A stretch of DNA of 64,000 nucleotides. Origin: Argentina anserina (lineage: Eukaryota; Streptophyta; Magnoliopsida; Rosales; Rosaceae). The translations under genes were made by a program, and so were the position numbers. The notes under the pieces were generated by a model. The model was not told the origin of the DNA. It did no database searches and saw only the letters and a program-made list of their open reading frames with translations. The stretch is taken from positions 12,524,001-12,588,000 of the forward strand of contig NC_065873.1 in assembly GCF_933775445.1 (NCBI RefSeq), written 5' to 3'. Shown here piece after piece: positions 10,765-23,100 of this stretch; position 1 is the stretch's first letter; each line of letters begins with the position of its first letter.

Positions 10765-13700
10765 ATGGCAGAATCTTCTAAAGTCATTCACGTTCGGAAT
10801 GTGGGGCATGAAATTTCTGAGGTTTTGTTCTATCCTAAACACTCACTCTTATATGTGCATATAATTTTGAAGTTGAGTTGATGTCAAGTGTTTACGAATT
10901 TTATTGGCTCATTGGAAGTTGTTTGATCACAAACTCCTTATTGGGTTAAAGTTATTGTAACCGAAATCATTTGATTCGGGGCGGTGCAACTCTTGATGAG
11001 CTGTAAAAGTTATGAGATTTATTTACTTTCCTTAGTTATCTTAACATAACAATTACGGTTACTGGCTGACAAATTATGCGACTAAAGTGCTGATGGGAAG
11101 CTTTGAATGCTACGGCATTCAACCTGGGGAGAATATTCTCAAATAGATTTATTAAAACTTTAAAATAGGGATTCCAAGAGGCATTGAATGGCCTTCCTAG
11201 GAGGTTCTTTAGAAAAAAAAATCTATGGACATTTATTTGGAGAGCGCCGGATGTCAGAGGGACTATCAGAATATGGTTGGGCAGAAGATGGAGAAAATAT
11301 GCTAGAGGGGATTGGTGATGTTAAACTTTGGGTTGTTTGCATCTTCTTCAAAAGATGTTACAGCTTGGGAACTGGGGGGTAAATCATGTCCTGTGTGATG
11401 AGGATGTTTTGTCAATGATTCATGTTCTCTATTTTCTTTGGTAGAGTGATACTATGGTATTTTTGGTGTTTTCGTTTCATGCTCTGTTCCCTTTGAGTGC
11501 TGCCAACTGGCAAGTTACTCTTTCCATAACACTCCAGAGTTGGTTTGGAAGAAACTTTCCATGCAGTTTTCTTGTCTCTTTTGGTGTGTGAAAAGTAGAC
11601 ACGCTGTTTAGGCCAAGACACTTGCGTTGTGTAGGACGATGTTGTTGTTATTCTCTTTTGGAAAGTTCAATGCCTAGGTATTTAATTTTAGAGATAGAAT
11701 CACAGAATACACACACACACACACACACACACACTACACTTTTTTGTAATAGTATACTGGAAGGTTTTGATTTTGTTTGTTGGACAGAATTTGTTGATTT
11801 CAGGTCTCTTTTTTCTTTTTTTCTTTTTGGGGGATGGGGGATGCAATGACAACCTTATTTGAATGATTTCTGGCTAATCTAACTTTAAATCGACTTTAGT
11901 GATATATAGGTGTCTTGAACTCTAGATTTTGGAAACTCACAGAAAAGTAAGTATATGTTTATTCAATTATGATGATAAAAATTGATAGTCTTGTCTTTTG
12001 AATAAAGTGAATTAAAAACTAGAAATGAAGCAACTTTGGGCTGTTTTATGCCAGTAAAGCTTAAGGCAGTAAACTTAAATGTCTAGCAACTAAAGATAAA
12101 CTGAGCGAAGATAGTAAGGTAATTTAAAGAATAGTAAAATGTATTTCTTTGTAAGATGTGGACCAACAATAAAGAGTGTCACCATTGGTTTACATGGGAG
12201 GCTACGTCTGTTTTGGCTTGAGTGGAGAGCACACGTACTAATTTACTGTTTTAGAAAGTGTAGTGTGTCCTAGGTGTGTAATTTTTTCATGATCTGGTAG
12301 AAACAAATAATTAGATTACCTTTGGGGGTCCTTAGGCATTTCTTCTAGTTACTTACCTATTAGGAAGATGTACAGTTAGAATTCCATGTATGGATATAGT
12401 TTCTATATACATATATGTGTGTGTACGTTTTAATGATCGTAGTCCATTCAATTTCGAATTCGAATCAAGTGAATTTACTCTGATATTCTCTTGGCTATTT
12501 TCATAGATTTAAACCAGATTTTTGTATTGTATATAACTATATATAAATCTCTGTATATGTAAAATTAATAATTGTGTCCCTACAATTATGGTGTCTGAGG
12601 CTGTCGCCTCTTTGGCCACACCTCATGTCCGGGCATGAGAAGAAGTGGTGATGTGGAGTTGTGTCATATTGACAATTGTTTTGGTTGGTTTGGTAGGAAC
12701 AGAATAGTGGGATCTGGAGGGAATTTACCCCTTGAGGTAGATTACATGTGGGACAAATTTTGGTATTTGGTATTTCTACCAATTATCTTATTGGATTGGG
12801 ATGCGGCTCTGCTTTAGTATCACGTCTCTCCATTTCTTGAATCAATAGGGTTGGGCAATATATAATTTTATGGTCAATGGGCATGCACTTATATTAGGGA
12901 ATAACCCCTCTGTACGGTACACAGATGATTAAGCAAGTCTCAAGGCTCCACTGAATCACAGAATTTATTTGGTGCACTAATTGTTTAAAGTTCTATAGTA
13001 AGGACAGTTAAGGGAGAAGAGATGACATCAAAATGTTGTAGCGACTGTTACTGGAGAGAAGTTCTCTCAAATTAGTTTTATTATTTACATATTCAGAATA
13101 TTATTTCCGTAATTTCTGTCCGTCTATTTTCTGATGGAACTTATGTTTGTACCAGAATGATTTGCTTCAGCTATTTCAGCCCTTTGGAGTCATAACTAAG
13201 CTTGTGATGCTTCGTGCAAAAAACCAGGTTTTTTTTTTCTATCTTTCATGTTTTTATATCATAGCACATGTTAAAGACAACAATTATGTTTTGAGTTATA
13301 GCAAACCTATATATGACGTGGCATGTGTCATCTGCTGCTTTTGCAGGCTCTTATTCAAATGCAAGACTTGTCTGCTGCAGTAAGTGCATTGCAATTTTAT
13401 GCAAATGTTCAACCTGCTGTAAGGTATAGAGATGTTTATTTTTCTCTGAGCACTCTGGTGCACACACGCTCTAAATATCATGTTTCTAATGTCTATCTAT
13501 GCTTATCCAGGGGAAGGAATGTTTATGTCCAGTTCTCATCTCATCAAGAACTAACAACAATGTATCAAAATGCTCAAGGACGAGGAGATGAGGTTGGCAC
13601 CTTGTAGACCTTATCTTTATGTTGGATGGTGTTTTAAGGATTTAACTATAAAATTGTAGCACCTTCTTTTGATATGAATACTGTTTACTACTTTGCTATT

Positions 13701-16700
13701 TGTTTGAGTTTGCTGTGGAACTATGATATGTAGCTGTTGTCGAAGGTCTAGTATTATTTTCTTCTGACTCATCTGAACAGTTAATATTGGAAGGATGAAT
13801 GGTTTCAATATGCATATGGTCATAATTCTAATGGATGTACAATTTCATGTATAATAGAGAAAGCAAACCTACTTTACTGTCACCATTTCATAGTGGTTGG
13901 CAACATTAACACCTTTTATTTTGTTATTTTTTTTGGGGGGGGGGGGGGGGGGGGACACAAATGATGCAGTAGAAGATTATCCCGTGTCCCATCAGATAAT
14001 ATAGGTTCGAAAGTCTATTCAATCGTAGAGGCACCCTTAATAGCTTGATAGCAGTACTGTTATAATTTTTAAGAGCTTACATATAATACCGAGTCCTTGT
14101 CCCTTTTATCTTAATCTTTTACATTTTGTTTCTGTGTTCCACTAAAATGCCCATCATATACATTCAGTTATTTTTGTGGTAGTTTCTGTGGTTGTTTAGT
14201 GTAATATTATGGAGGACATAGGTTCTTAGACCAAATATTTTCCAGTGAGGTCTAGGAAAACCTGAATAAGTTTAATGGTGTTATATGAAATGCCATTGCC
14301 TCACCCGCATCTTGACTTAGAAGAACCAGATAATATGGTCTGTCTTATTATAATTTTTAGAAGAAATATCAATTTCATTATTATTTTCAAGTTTTCTCTC
14401 TCTATTTATGCTTCTTTATTCATTCTCCTCTCTCCTCTGTCTCTATGCTGGTTTGCTTTTGGGGAACTCTCTGGGGATGCACAGCCAAACCGAATTCTCT
14501 TAGTTACGGTCCACCACATGCTATATCCTATAACAGTGGAAGTGCTGCATCAAGTATTTTTTCCTCATGGATTTGTAGAGAAGATTGTCACGTTCCAGAA
14601 GTCAGCTGGTCAGCTTCCACAAGTCTTCTCTCTCTTTCTATCTCAGTCTATACCTCTTTCATTGTAAATTACAACTATCCAGCTTACTCTTGGTCCTTGT
14701 CAAGATGGATATGTTTTGTTTATGTGGTGAAAGTCATGTGCTCATTGAAGATTAGTGATTCAGTACATATAATAAAAACTTAGGAAATTCTACATGCCTG
14801 GAATTCTATCTGTGATATTTGTGCTTTTTGTATTCGAGAAAATACGTAGTTGTTAGCTTATTGATACAATTTTTTACTAAACAGTAAAATCTTTCAATTG
14901 TGTTTTTGAAACTATGTAGGTTTTCAAGCCCTCATTCAGTTTCAGTCCCGCCAAAGTGCTGTTGCAGCTAGAACTGCACTTCAGGTATTATTTAAGTGTT
15001 CGTTTTTCCTGTCAGTTTGGAGAACAAGCTTGTCCTAAGGTCTGCATCCTAGTTGTCTTTTAATACTTGATTATGGCTTAACTCATCTGCTCCTTATAGG
15101 GTCGCAATATTTATGATGGTTGCTGTCAGCTGGACATTCAGTTCTCAAAGTATGTTTCATCCTTTCTGTAGTTATAGTGTTTTCTGCATTTGTATTTGGA
15201 TATTAATGAGATTAATTTATGCAACTTTTTCATTCATTTTCAGCCTTGACGAGTTGCAAGTGAACTACAATAATGAACGTTCAAGGTGGGTTAGAACTCA
15301 ATGGACGTAACTTATGTCTTTCTTTTCTTGATCCTTGCTGTTAGAGCTGAATCATGTTTCATCATCTCTTTCTCAGGGATTTTACAAATCCAAATCTGCC
15401 TTCAGAACAGAGAGGACGATCCCCACAAGTGTGTTGAGCTGCACTTTGGCCTTTCCGCTCTAGTTCATGTGTTATATCTCTAGTCTTCAGTAGCCCATCT
15501 AATGTTACAAAGTGTTTTCTTTTTTGTATTACAGCCTGGATATGGTGATCAAGGAGGCATGTATGGCATGCAAGCTACTGGAGCTAGGACAGGTGCTTTT
15601 TCTGTCTAAATATTATTATTTATTGCAGCTTTGTGAGCTAGATCAATTACTGACATGTGTATGGTTATGTGTTTCAGCTGGATTCCCACAGGTGGGTAGC
15701 ATTCTCATCATCTTAGTTGTGCATGAGATAATACTGAGCAGGATGATGTAACCTGTCAAGGCTCTAGATCCTCTTTTTCCATCCAAATTAGTGAATTCCA
15801 CATCCTGGTGCCCTGTTGTGTATTTTCTGCTAGCTCATGTTTGATTCATTTTTCAGTGCATTTATTGTGTTTATTTTTCTGGTTGGGAAACTTGCTTATT
15901 CCTTTGCACGGTCTTGTTCTATATTGAGCTCATAATTGCTTGTATACTGCCATAAGTAATTCACAAGTTTGAGGATATTGGGGGTTATTACTTTCAGCTG
16001 ATATTGGAGGGTTTATTACTAGCTAAAATAGTGAAAGTTTAGAATTCTACTTTATCAGATTCATCATGAACATGTGGCACCTTAATTGTTTGTGACAATG
16101 AATTTGCAAGACTATGTTGTTGACTTCTTTCTCGTCCCTTGGCTCTAGATGCCAAACGCAGCTGCAATTGCTGCTGCCTTTGGTGGAGGTTTGCCTCCTG
16201 GTATCAGTGGGACAAATGACAGGTGCACAGTCCTCGTTTCAAATTTGAATCCTGATGTAAGGGCTCCTCTTTTCACTCTCCTGCTGCTAACTGTTTATGA
16301 TTTTCACGTGACATGTTCTGCACTTTTCTTTTCAGAGAATAGATGAAGATAAGCTTTTTAATTTGTTTTCCATATATGGAAACATTGTGAGAATTAAGCT
16401 TCTTCGGAACAAACCAGATCATGCACTTGTCCAAATGGGTGATGGCTTCCAAGCTGAACTGGCTGTACACTTTTTAAAGGTAGCTCAAACCTGTCTTCTC
16501 TAAGTAGGGTACTATATCTATATGTGATGTTATAGGGCCATTTATGATTCTCACTTAACTGTGATGACATTCCATTCTTAGTAAGAATGAAAGCCCTTCT
16601 GTGAGTGATTTGTTCTGTTGGTTAGACTTTAGGTGTACTCTTATGGTTTGGCTCTGTGCATGGTCAGTTGCAAGGAGGTCCAGTAGAGATTTTTTTTTTG

Positions 16701-17509
16701 GGGGGGGGGGGGGGGGATGAGTTGGTGAACAAGGGGTAGGAGGTTTCACATTTTTTAACTTGCTAAGCACAGTTATTATAGGTGTCAAATTTCCCCAGAA
16801 AATGAGCTGTTACTTCAATCTGGAATGTCAGATCATAGTTGGGATTTTTATGGAACATGGGGGTTTGAAAGCGGGTCTAAAAAGTCACATTGCTTGTGTG
16901 TAGACTCAAAAATGATGCAGGCCTGAAGATATGAGTACAAGGAATTTAGAATTGTCATTTTGTTGGGAGATTGCCCCATCTTATTCTGGAGGAGGCATAA
17001 TAACTGTATTGTTGTTAATGTTACGTTTGATCCACTTAACTGATTGTGTCGAAAGCTGTCCTATTTAGTTTAGTTCGTGTTTTTCTTGCGGTACCAATTC
17101 CCTTTCAAATATGATATAGGGTGCAATGCTGTTTGGGAAGCGATTGGAGGTCAACTTCTCAAAGCATCCGAATATCACTCAGGGTGCTGACACTCATGAA
17201 TACATGAATTCAAATCTCAACCGCTTCAACCGTAATGCTGCAAAGAACTACCGCTACTGCTGCTCACCTACAAAGATGATCCACTTGTCCTCTCTTCCAC
17301 AGGAAGTCGCTGAAGATGAGATAGTGACCCACCTAGAGGAAATTGGTACCATTGTCAACACAAAGCTGTTTGAGATGAACGGGAAAAAGCAGGCATTGGT
17401 TCTGTTTGAAACTGAGGAGCAGGCCACTGAAGCCCTGGTGTGCAAGCATGCTACCTCGCTTGGTGGGTCAATAATCCGGATCTCTTTTTCACAGTTACAA
17501 GCAATATGA
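10765..17509 (+). CDS. PTBP3: Polypyrimidine tract-binding protein homolog 3-like (four RRMs)
   Basis: An RNA-binding splicing regulator of the PTB/hnRNP I family, expected in nucleus and cytoplasm. Fourteen coding exons join in phase to 1335 bp (444 aa): 10765-10821, 13156-13227, 13347-13423, 13511-13592, 14485-14608, 14920-14984, 15100-15149, 15244-15285, 15377-15428, 15535-15592, 15678-15691, 16149-16256, 16336-16479, 17120-17509. RRM1 spans roughly residues 6-90 (VIHVRNV...), RRM2 98-176 (RILLVTV, ALIQFQSRQSAVAA), RRM3 255-330 (CTVLVSNLNPD, IVRIKLLRNKPDHALVQM) and RRM4 367-440 (MIHLSSLP, KQALVLFETEEQATEAL). Length is close to Arabidopsis PTBP3 (about 430 aa, from memory). The start MAESSKVIHVRN begins the first RRM almost at once, as expected for this branch. 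Exon 11 is a 14-nt microexon. The leader appears to have its own intron. The gene looks intact. Confidence 0.95.
11709..11734. repeat. (CA)n microsatellite
   Basis: About 26 bases of alternating CA in the first long intron of the PTB gene. Confidence 0.95.
13935..13954. repeat. Poly(G) tract in a PTB intron
   Basis: A 20-base G run within the intron between the exons ending at 13592 and starting at 14485. Length may be a sequencing estimate. Confidence 0.9.
16700..16716. repeat. Poly(G) tract in a PTB intron
   Basis: A T9 run followed by about 17 G, in the intron before the last exon. It is the second G homopolymer in this gene. Confidence 0.9.
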
Positions 17510-18960
17510 TAATGTTATAGTTGCAGTAATAACAAGGAGGAGGTTTCTGCATAACGGGGGTAAGGCCTCGTAATTGGAAAAATTATTTGTGGAGCTGATG
17601 GTCTTCTTTGCTTTCTCTTTAGTTTGTATGGTGTTTTGGATTGCGAATGAATTGGTGGGATATACTTATTTATCATTCTTATCTATCTTCAATGCTTGTG
17701 ATTGGGGTAGGTTTCATTCTGAGAAAATGCCAAGTTTTGAAGCATAGGATTAGGGCATTCCTTTTGTTTTTTAGAAGAGGGATTCTTAGTGTTCTCTTGT
17801 AATTTCGAGCCATCCTTGTTGTATTATCAATCCACAGCCAATTGGTTGATCTGCTACCTTTGTAACTTCTATCACATTCTTATTCCTTCTCCTCCACCTC
17901 CCCCCCCCCCCCCCCCCACCTCCCTCTCTTCCTCTCCTATCCCCCTTTGTCTTATGGACAAAAGGTATATGTAATTTTTGGTTCTTCCCCTCCCTCTCCT
18001 CCCTCTTCTACTATTTTTTTACAATGATTTGTTTGTTCCTCCTTCCTTTACTCCCTCTTCTACTATTTCTACAATTATTGTCGGACCTGATAATTGATAA
18101 TGGAATTGTATGGTAAATTGTGACATGCAGATGGTTTGGTCCTGAACGTATAGGTAGTTCATGTCTTAAAACCCAAATCTTTGGTGCACATGACATACAG
18201 CAACACTGGAAAATTTTATAGGAAGTCTGGTCTGTTAATTTTATAGGATGCGATCTGTCAATATGCCCAAGTTCCGCCAACTGAAAGCCTTAATCTGTTA
18301 ATTTTATCCCTCTTGTAGTGCAGCGTCTGAAAATATACCTTCACCAAAGTATCATGAGCATCAAATGTCTCAATTTGAAATGGCAAAATGAAACATAATC
18401 AAACGTTCAAACTACAGAAGTTTGATCTTAAAAGGTGACATTTTCGTACGTACCGTCAAAGCATAACTGTTACATGCGCCTATGCTATTGTTAGATCAGG
18501 AGACTTTCACTCAGTGTTCACCATGCTGCAACTGTCATAAGCTCTCAAGACATGAACTATGCTTAAGCTTCAGAACCATGTGGTATCCACGTAACTATCA
18601 CACAAGATTCTAGCAAGTTAAAATTAACAGATTCTTGTGTTATATTAAGCAAAAAGACACCTAATTAGTGCCTTGTTTCACTTAGTTTTTTTCTTGAGCT
18701 TGCACCTGGTTGACCTAGTAAATTGTTCGTATGATGCCTGCATTGTAATATTATTATTTTTTTCCTTGAAAACAAAAGGCCTCCATAAATTAAAAGGCAA
18801 AAATGCCTCGTGTCTCAGAGACTACTTGAGAGACGGGGTAATTTGTCTATTAAATCACTGTCCTCAGTGTGATTGAGTGGGTATTAGGAATCACTTGCTG
18901 GACGTACTGGAACAAACACTCCGAAACTGCATCACCATTATTCACCATAATCCACAAAAG
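17510..18960. other. PTB 3' region and intergenic DNA
   Basis: The first few hundred bases are likely the 3' UTR of the PTB gene. A C-rich stretch with an 18-base C run sits at about 17900-17917. No further gene is supported. The - strand ORF at 18850-19158 is antisense to the Alba exon and not credible. Confidence 0.6.
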
Positions 18961-19026
18961 CCCTAACCCTAACATTATGTGTTCAAATCCAAACTGAAAA
19001 CTGGAGAGCAAGGAGAGGGTAAAAAT

Positions 19027-19488
19027 ATGGATAGGTATCAGAGAATAGAGAAGCCTCGGGAGGAAACGCCGATCAACGAGAATGAAATTCGGCTCACCAC
19101 TCAGGGCAGAATCAGGAACTACATTACCCACGCCACCACTCTCCTCCAGGTCCTGCATTTTCTGTTTCCTTGAGACTTATTCTTAAGAGTTTCAGATTAC
19201 TTGTAGCAAATCCATGGATTATATGCTTCACTCATTTTTATGATACTGTAGCATATAATTCATGCATTTGCTACAATGAGGTGACACTTCGGATATGATG
19301 ATCGGACGAAACATCATCAGCTCTGTTGTATTAATCATTATATGACATGTACTGTTTTGAGATTTAAAAGCAGACTTTAATGTCCAACTTTGTGTCTGCT
19401 TTTACAGGAGAAAGGGTCGAATGAAATCTCTCTCAAAGCGATGGGCAGAGCGATCAACAAGACTGTCATGATCACTGAACTTATTAAG
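19027..19488 (+). pseudogene. Alba-family RNA/DNA-binding protein, 5' part only
   Basis: Two clean exons, 19027-19149 (41 codons) and 19408-19488 (27 codons), join in phase 0. They encode the Alba fold start: MDRYQRIEKPREETPINENE, TTQGRIRNYITHATTLLQ, then EKGSNEISLKAMGRAINKTV and MITELIK. This matches the plant RGG-tailed Alba proteins (RPP25/MDP2-like), cytoplasmic or nuclear RNA binders. The next exon should begin near the acceptor cttcag at about 19572-19577. Six bases later (19584) the copia-type LTR begins, so the domain is cut after its second helix. The middle exons were not found. A possible C-terminal RGG exon lies near 30530. Exons 1-2 have no lesions, so the disruption may be recent. 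Confidence 0.8.
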
Positions 19489-19583
19489 GTTCTGGCAATC
19501 TGCAACTCGACAATAGATGCATTAGTGTTTTAATCATACTCATTACAATTTGGCATGTTGTTGTTTTTCCTCTTCAGGGAGGG

Positions 19584-20181
19584 TGTTAGGATGTGATGAG
19601 AATTTGATTAGGAAAGTAAATCCTAGTTGTACTTGGTTACTCTTCCTAATTGGACATGGTTTATGTCAAAGTTTATTCCTTTCAAGAATATGTTCTTTTC
19701 TAGTATGAAAAGGTTTTGGTTTTCCTATGACCAATTGGATTGTAATTGGTGTGCCTATATATAGGAGACATAGGTAGTTAACCAAAGTGTGACTGTCATG
19801 ACTTAGTTCGTGGATGTGGTCATCAGGCCGTTGCCATCACGGTAAGGTGGATGCAGTCATCGACAAAGAAGTGTATATCTCTTGTGTAAGGGAGCAGAGA
19901 TGTCAAAGGTGAGGATAGCTCTTGAATGAGGGTGTATTCTTAGAAAATTCTATGAGTGTGGTTGTACATAAGTTATGGGTTTTGGGATTTAGCTCAAAAT
20001 GTAGCTTGTACTATTATATTTCTCATAGTGAAGAACATGATGTCTCTCAGAGAATGTAGGCATATGTTTATGCCGAACCTCGTTAATCTCGGTGTTATGT
20101 TGTTGTTTGTCTTATGATTTGTTTACTTTTCTATCGGTATATTATGTGAGACATGTTGGGAGGGATCCTAATTCCCTAACA
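19584..20181 (+). repeat. 5' LTR (only full-length copy)
   Basis: 598 bp bounded by TGTTAGG and CCTAACA. The first 102 bases are unique to this copy. The remainder recurs in each array unit, giving LTR 3' ends at 20181, 21373, 22565, 23757 and 24949. Confidence 0.85.
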
Positions 20182-23100
20182 ATTGGTATCAGAGCCGATG
20201 GTTCGGCTAGGGCACGTCATCCTTATTCAAGGTGGAGTCAAGCAAACGGTCAAGGTGGCAACTCAAAGGTGCATTAGGTAGAGCCAGTTCAGGTGAAGCA
20301 GACTCAAGACAAATCCTAATCAAGGTGAGATTGCAAGGGATCTTTTTGACTCAAGGGAATGATGAGGTGAAAGGTATATCTCGTCAATGTGGTTCGTGAT
20401 GTCAACGATTGTGCTTGTTCGTCATTCGTGGTATTCGTTCATCGAAGGATTTCATGTTAATCGTGGAGTTCATCAAGGCCTCAAATATGGACTCATAGTT
20501 TGAGATTGAGTAATTTTGATAGAAAAGGAGTTTCACTCTTTGGGTACAGAGAGTGGAGGACATCATAGTTCAATGGAGCTTAACAAAGCGTTGAAGGGAA
20601 AGACTATGAAACCAGAGAGCAAACAATGGATAATGCAAAGAAAGAATGCATGGGGTTTAAGATTATAGCATGTCTAAATCCAGGCACAGCGGTGCTACAA
20701 GTGTTGTGACTAGGGTCATGTAAAGCGAAAGGCTTTGTTGGTACTATGGTAGCGGAAAATGATTTCATATGGAGATGCTCTCACAATCTTCATATGTGTC
20801 ACATGTTCTCGGCCGAATATCAAAATTGAGATTGGCGTATTTTGGGTGGTGTGACGATTGTAATTGAGATTTCATATGAATATGTTCTTTTCTAGTATGA
20901 AAAGGTTTTGGTTTTCCTATGACCAATTGGATTGTAATTGGTGTGCCTATAGATAGGAGACATAGGTAGTTAACCAAAGTGTGACTGTCATGACTTAGTT
21001 CGTGGATGTGGTCATCAGGCCGTTGCCATCACGGTAAGGTGGATGCAGTCATCGACAAAGAAGTGTATATCTCTTGTGTAAGGGAGCAGAGATGTCAAAG
21101 GTGAGGATAGCTCTTGAATGAGGGTGTATTCTTAGAAAATTCTATGAGTGTGGTTGTACATAAGTTATGGGTTTTGGGATTTAGCTCAAAATGTAGCTTG
21201 TACTATTATATTTCTCATAGTGAAGAACATGATGTCTCTCAGAGAATGTAGGCATAGGTTTATGCCGAACCTCGTTAATCTCGGTGTTATGTTGTTGTTT
21301 GTCTTATGATTTGTTTACTTTTCTATCGGTATATTATGTGAGCCATGTTGGGAGGGATCCTAATTCCCTAACAATTGGTATCAGAGCCGATGGTTCGGCT
21401 AGGGCACGTCATCCTTATTCAAGGTGGAGTCAAGCAAACGGTCAAGGTGGCAACTCAAAGGTGCATTAGGTAGAGCCAGTTCAGGTGAAGCAGACTCAAG
21501 ACAAATCCTAATCAAGGTGAGATTGCAAGGGATCTTTTTGACTCAAGGGAATGATGAGGTGAAAGGTATATCTCGTCAATGTGGTTCGTGATGTCAACGA
21601 TTGTGCTTGTTCGTCATTCGTGGTATTCGTTCATCGAAGGATTTCATATTAATCGTGGAGTTCATCAAGGCCTCAAATATGGACTCATAGTTTGAGATTG
21701 AGTAATTTTGATAGAAAAGGAGTTTCACTCTTTGGGTACAGAGAGTGGAGGACATCATAGTTCAATGGAGCTTAACAAAGCGTTGAAGGGAAAGACTATG
21801 AAACCAGAGAGCAAACAATGGATAATGCAAAGAAAGAATGCATGGGGTTTAAGATTATAGCATGTCTAAATCCAGGCACAGCGGTGCTACAAGTGTTGTG
21901 ACTAGGGTCATGTAAAGCGAAAGGCTTTGTTGGTACTATGGTAGCGGAAAATGATTTCATATGGAGATGCTCTCACAATCTTCATATGTGTCACATGTTC
22001 TCGGCCGAATATCAAAATTGAGATTGGCGTATTTTGGGTGGTGTGACGATTGTAATTGAGATTTCATATGAATATGTTCTTTTCTAGTATGAAAAGGTTT
22101 TGGTTTTCCTATGACCAATTGGATTGTAATTGGTGTGCCTATATATAGGAGACATAGGTAGTTAACCAAAGTGTGACTGTCATGACTTAGTTCGTGGATG
22201 TGGTCATCAGGCCGTTGCCATCACGGTAAGGTGGATGCAGTCATCGACAAAGAAGTGTATATCTCTTGTGTAAGGGAGCAGAGATGTCAAAGGTGAGGAT
22301 AGCTCTTGAATGAGGGTGTATTCTTAGAAAATTCTATGAGTGTGGTTGTACATAAGTTATGGGTTTTGGGATTTAGCTCAAAATGTAGCTTGTACTATTA
22401 TATTTCTCATAGTGAAGAACATGATGTCTCTCAGAGAATGTAGGCATAGGTTTATGCCGAACCTCGTTAATCTCGGTGTTATGTTGTTGTTTGTCTTATG
22501 ATTTGTTTACTTTTCTATCGGTATATTATGTGAGCCATGTTGGGAGGGATCCTAATTCCCTAACAATTGGTATCAGAGCCGATGGTTCGGCTAGGGCACG
22601 TCATCCTTATTCAAGGTGGAGTCAAGCAAACGGTCAAGGTGGCAACTCAAAGGTGCATTAGGTAGAGCCAGTTCAGGTGAAGCAGACTCAAGACAAATCC
22701 TAATCAAGGTGAGATTGCAAGGGATCTTTTTGACTCAAGGGAATGATGAGGTGAAAGGTATATCTCGTCAATGTGGTTCGTGATGTCAACGATTGTGCTT
22801 GTTCGTCATTCGTGGTATTCGTTCATCGAAGGATTTCATATTAATCGTGGAGTTCATCAAGGCCTCAAATATGGACTCATAGTTTGAGATTGAGTAATTT
22901 TGATAGAAAAGGAGTTTCACTCTTTGGGTACAGAGAGTGGAGGACATCATAGTTCAATGGAGCTTAACAAAGCGTTGAAGGGAAAGACTATGAAACCAGA
23001 GAGCAAACAATGGATAATGCAAAGAAAGAATGCATGGGGTTTAAGATTATAGCATGTCTAAATCCAGGCACAGCGGTGCTACAAGTGTTGTGACTAGGGT

